A stretch of 9,225 nucleotides of DNA, from assembly GCA_024762845.1 (NCBI GenBank), contig JANTGQ010000041.1:1-9225 (forward strand), in the 5' to 3' direction. Every line of letters starts with the position of its first letter. The stretch's first letter is position 1. Below are positions 6,986 through 9,225 of this stretch, piece by piece. This DNA comes from Nitratifractor sp. Lineage in GTDB: Bacteria > Campylobacterota > Campylobacteria > Campylobacterales > Sulfurovaceae. A program made the position numbers and the translations under genes. The notes beneath the pieces are model-generated. The model was given only the letters and a program-made list of their open reading frames with translations. It was not told the origin of the DNA and searched no databases.

Positions 6986-7379
6986 ACTCCTCTACATTCT
7001 TGCTTTTTGCATACTTTCGCTTCGTGCCGAATATATAGAGACCTACTATGCAAAACTAGCTAAGATAGATCACTTAAACAGTAAAGATGAAAAACTCTAC
7101 AGTGTAGCAACCATTCTCTACCAAGATCGCTACAATGTTAACATTAGAGGCATACGCCAAAAAGGTGACGAATCAGACCTCTACTTTGAGAAAAAAAATA
7201 ATCGTGACAAGTTATCTAAAATGCTTCGAAACGGCGTCATCAGCGAGAGTGCACGTCGCTTAATTATTTCTTCATACCCATATGTAAAAGTAGATGTCTT
7301 TAGTGACCATATAAATGTAAAGGTTCTTCGAAAAAGAACTTTTCGTACAGGAGAGGTTCTTAGCGGTTCCATTAACTAA
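6966..7379 (+). CDS. Small exported protein of unknown function
   Basis: This 137-residue product is not a family I recognise. Residues 1-21 form a probable signal peptide (Arg7, a hydrophobic core, ending SLRA before EYIE). Cys15 is not in a proper lipobox because Phe precedes it. The mature part of about 116 residues is basic and mixed alpha/beta, with a Tyr-rich start, a middle stretch DLYFEKKNNRDKLSKML, and a C-terminal part (VKVDVFSDHINVKVLRKRTF) that looks like beta strands. Translation has a strong site, AAGGAGG at 6954-6960, 5 nt before the ATG. The gene overlaps the end of the SLOG-like gene by 20 bp, so it is probably in the patatin operon. It may instead be a resident gene the operon reads into. 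Its stop overlaps the convergent SH3b gene by 4 bp. Confidence 0.75.
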   Translation: MQLNIYRLLYILAFCILSLRAEYIETYYAKLAKIDHLNSKDEKLYSVATILYQDRYNVNIRGIRQKGDESDLYFEKKNNRDKLSKMLRNGVISESARRLIISSYPYVKVDVFSDHINVKVLRKRTFRTGEVLSGSIN

Positions 7380-8422
7380 ATCGTCCACCTATCTCGCAAA
7401 ACACCAACAACATTCCACTGCCCCTCGCTCTTTTTAAGAACTACTACCAACCCGAGCCAATCGTACTCTTTACTCTTTGAAGCTTTGTTTATCCAAAGCA
7501 CCTCATATGCTCGGTACTTTGCTCCTTTTTTACGTTTAAACCCCTTAAGCGCACTTAATCTTTTTACTTTACTTATCTTGCCTAAATCTCTAGTGAGAGT
7601 CTTGAGATAATCAAAAAGTGTTAAATAGACCCTATCGCCTTTACCATATGTAGTACCCCAGTAGAGTTTTTTTGCGTGCTTTGGTGCACTATTGTAAATC
7701 TCTTTTTGGCTAAAGTGTTTATCTTCTTTTTCTCCAAAGCGTAGATACCAGCTCATTACAATACCATCTTGTGGATCTATATAGTTGGCTAGGTGTGTAG
7801 TATCGTATGGCACACGCAATGCTTTGGTAAATGCAAGCACCCTTTTTGCAGCACTATCTTTGCTATCTATAAGTGAATTTGAATGCTTTTTATTAAGATA
7901 ATCTAGAATTTGGTGGTCACTTATACAGTAGCCATCACCGTCTGCAGGCATAGCACTAAAGCGGCTTGCTGGCTTTAGTCGCTTTCTCGCAACCCACTCT
8001 GTCTGCATAGAGGTCACTTCATCTTTTGCATTTAAAGATAACTCTTTTACAACTTTGCACTTGCTCCCCCTACATGCAAGAGCAAAATCACAATTTGGCT
8101 TATTCTCGATAATAACATACCCTCTATTATCCGCATGCAAAAACCTGGCATTCACCCAACCACTATGAAACGATGGACCACCATTTGGCAACTCTTCTAC
8201 CCTACACCATCTCGAGTGCCCCAAAGTTTTACACTGTTCAACCCCAACAAAACTCCCCGGCTCCAAAGCATCAACTTTCTTTGACCTGTAGTGCGGCTCT
8301 TTGCGAACATTCAGACTATCCCCCTTACTCACACCAACCACTTTTGCAAAAAGCGGAATCTCATCTGCATGAGCACTCACAACAAAAAACACAACCATAC
8401 AAGCAACAACAACCCTCTTCAT
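7376..8422 (-). CDS. Exported SH3b-domain protein, function unknown
   Basis: This 348-residue protein has a clear signal peptide (MKR, a Val/Phe-rich core, then SAHA with cleavage before Asp20). A bacterial SH3 domain follows at about residues 26-96 (GDSLNVRKEPHYRSKKV, then GWVNARFL). Such domains often bind peptidoglycan or cell-wall peptides. A Cys-rich segment (Cys111, Cys117, Cys122, after Cys64 and Cys73) suggests periplasmic disulphides. The C-terminal 180 residues have no family I can name and end in a strand-rich tail (WLGLVVVLKKSEGQWNVVGVLRDRWTI region). I chose the ATG at 8422 over the in-frame GTG at 8431. The GTG lies inside the purine-rich AAGGTGGAGGG (8424-8434) that serves as ribosome binding site, and the ATG gives the classical MKR signal start. 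It is probably a periplasmic envelope protein, unrelated to the defence-like genes. Confidence 0.82.
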   Translation of the reverse strand: MKRVVVACMVVFFVVSAHADEIPLFAKVVGVSKGDSLNVRKEPHYRSKKVDALEPGSFVGVEQCKTLGHSRWCRVEELPNGGPSFHSGWVNARFLHADNRGYVIIENKPNCDFALACRGSKCKVVKELSLNAKDEVTSMQTEWVARKRLKPASRFSAMPADGDGYCISDHQILDYLNKKHSNSLIDSKDSAAKRVLAFTKALRVPYDTTHLANYIDPQDGIVMSWYLRFGEKEDKHFSQKEIYNSAPKHAKKLYWGTTYGKGDRVYLTLFDYLKTLTRDLGKISKVKRLSALKGFKRKKGAKYRAYEVLWINKASKSKEYDWLGLVVVLKKSEGQWNVVGVLRDRWTI

Positions 8423-8435
8423 ACCCTCCACCTTT

Positions 8436-8534
8436 TTATCTTTCCATTTTCTCTAAAAAATGCAATAACTGTTCTATATTTTTGGAAGAGAGTTGAAAAT
8501 CATTTGGTGCTTTTTCTATTAGTTTTTTAGCCAT
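8436..8534 (-). CDS. Possible 32-residue small protein
   Basis: A short leftward frame encodes MAKKLIEKAPNDFQLSSKNI and then EQLLHFLEKMER before a TAA. It ends 13 nt before the SH3b start codon and begins just after the 8539-8576 dyad. The sequence is charged and predicted helical, with a LLHFLEKM amphipathic end, unlike random AT-rich translation. No strong ribosome binding site is present (AAAGTAG lies about 6 nt upstream), and there is no homologue I recognise. It could be a small helical protein, a leader peptide for the SH3b gene, or a chance frame. Confidence 0.3.
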   Translation of the reverse strand: MAKKLIEKAPNDFQLSSKNIEQLLHFLEKMER

Positions 8535-8538
8535 AATA

Positions 8539-8576
8539 CTACTTTAACGCAAATTTTTATTTTTGCGTTATTGTAG
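8539..8576. terminator. Imperfect inverted repeat after the Hsp20 gene; possible terminator or operator
   Basis: TAACGCAAA (8545-8553) pairs perfectly with TTTGCGTTA (8562-8570) around an 8-nt loop. A second pair of arms, CTAC (8539-8542) and GTAG (8573-8576), extends the dyad past a TT/TT mismatch. It begins 9 nt beyond the Hsp20 stop codon, where a terminator would be expected. The stem is AT-rich and no run of T follows on the minus strand, so it may instead be an mRNA 3'-end stabiliser or a protein-binding dyad for the genes on its left. Confidence 0.4.
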
Positions 8577-8585
8577 CATAAATAT

Positions 8586-9104
8586 CTATTTTTTCTTAGG
8601 AATAGTCACAGTCAATACACCATTTTTATAATCAGTAGTCATCTTATCGGCATTAGCATCATTAGGCAAACTCATAGCACGATAGAAATTACCTATAAAT
8701 CTCTCTTGTTTTATGATTTTATCACCTTTTTTATCCTCTTTACTCTTTTGAGTTTTAGCTTCTATAGATAGTATATTATCTTTGACTTTTACATTTATAG
8801 CCTTTTGGTCAACTCCTGGCAAATCAGCTTTTACCTCATAATGGTCACCTTTGTCAACTACATCTGTTTTGAAAGAGATAGAGAAACCACTATCTAAATT
8901 TGCAGGTATTTTAGGAATACTCATATCACTAAAAAACTGTTTATGAAAATTTTCAAATACCTTATTCATATCAGTTTGAAGTTTTTGAAAATCTTTAAAA
9001 AGAGGGTCATTTGCAAAAGGCCCTTTTGAAATATTATTATCTGCTTGGATTGAAACTATTGGCACGAATACCAATAGTGTTGTTATAATTATTTTTTTGA
9101 ACAT
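8586..9104 (-). CDS. Hsp20/alpha-crystallin small heat-shock protein with a signal peptide (probably periplasmic)
   Basis: The 172-residue product has an alpha-crystallin domain from about residue 78 to 170. It shows YEVKADLPGVDQKAINVKVK (89-108), ILSIEA, ERFIGNFYRAMSLP (134-147) and NGVLTVTIPK at the end, all typical of Hsp20 chaperones that hold unfolded proteins. The N-terminus is a textbook signal peptide: MFKK, a hydrophobic core, then VSIQA with cleavage near residue 21 before DNN. Most bacterial Hsp20 proteins are cytosolic, so this one would act in the periplasm. The protein ends right after the domain and lacks the usual C-terminal I-x-I oligomerisation tail. A strong site, AAGGAG, lies 6 nt before the ATG and overlaps the TAA of the upstream gene, so it is in an operon with the second Hsp20. 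Domain call secure; location inferred. Confidence 0.92.
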   Translation of the reverse strand: MFKKIIITTLLVFVPIVSIQADNNISKGPFANDPLFKDFQKLQTDMNKVFENFHKQFFSDMSIPKIPANLDSGFSISFKTDVVDKGDHYEVKADLPGVDQKAINVKVKDNILSIEAKTQKSKEDKKGDKIIKQERFIGNFYRAMSLPNDANADKMTTDYKNGVLTVTIPKKK

Positions 9105-9113
9105 GTTATCTCC

Positions 9114-9225
9114 TTATTTTATATTTATACTTTTTGCTTTTCTAGCTTCTTCTTTTTCTAATGAGATATATAATCTTCCATTTTCCAAATTGGCTGAAAT
9201 TTTATCTCTATCTATATCTTTTGGT
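9114..9225 (-). CDS. 3' end of a second Hsp20-family gene (truncated by the window edge)
   Basis: Thirty-six codons and a TAA are visible. The peptide PKDIDRDKISANLENGRLYI, followed by SLEKEEARKAKSINIK, matches the last strands of an alpha-crystallin domain: LP..(V/I)D.DKI.A.(Y/L).NG.L.I.L.K, and then a tail ending I-N-I, an I-x-I motif. It thus differs from the neighbouring Hsp20, which lacks that tail. Its stop is 9 nt upstream of the next gene's ATG and the intervening sequence carries that gene's ribosome binding site, so the two form a tandem operon. Whether it also has a signal peptide cannot be seen. Confidence 0.75.
   Translation of the reverse strand, partial: PKDIDRDKISANLENGRLYISLEKEEARKAKSINIK

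Noticed and set aside
8173..8530. Rightward frames over the start of the SH3b gene
   Set aside because: They are antisense to the signal peptide and SH3b coding region and give His/Gln/Pro-rich translations; the leftward gene has a clear signal peptide and ribosome binding site.

Overview
This window looks like an accessory defence-type region from an AT-rich bacterium, probably of the Campylobacterota (Sulfurimonas/Sulfurovum-like). That assignment rests on base composition, A/T-ending codons, tight gene packing and general protein flavour. No rRNA, tRNA or housekeeping marker supports it, so it is tentative.

Left part (1-5204). A leftward operon encodes a 1477-residue protein with an N-terminal TIR domain, an nSTAND1-type P-loop NTPase, one predicted transmembrane helix and about 18 WD40 repeats. 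It is followed, at a one-base stop/start overlap, by a small two-helix SLATT/DUF4231 membrane protein. At the extreme left edge another leftward gene begins. Only nine codons are visible, but they (MKRSLHIGI) resemble the first strand of bacterial caspase-like peptidases.

Centre (5090-7379). A divergent rightward operon starts from a shared 115-bp intergenic region. It encodes a patatin-like phospholipase with an intact Ser-Asp dyad, a SLOG/Rossmann-like nucleotide-binding protein and a small exported protein of unknown function. Taken together, a TIR-STAND sensor, a likely pore-former, a lipase, a possible nucleotide-ligand sensor and perhaps a caspase-like protease look like an abortive-infection (cell-suicide) module with several effectors. 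Thoeris pairs TIR-derived signals with SLOG sensing and CBASS uses patatin effectors, but this layout is neither. That the two divergent operons form one system is inference from adjacency.

Right part (7376-9225). These leftward genes look unrelated to defence: an exported SH3b-domain protein, a possible 32-codon ORF, a 38-bp imperfect dyad, and two tandem Hsp20 (alpha-crystallin) genes. The complete Hsp20 carries an apparent signal peptide, which is unusual for the family; the second runs off the right edge. The defence and envelope blocks meet tail to tail at 7376-7379, where the convergent reading frames overlap by 4 bp and no terminator is visible.
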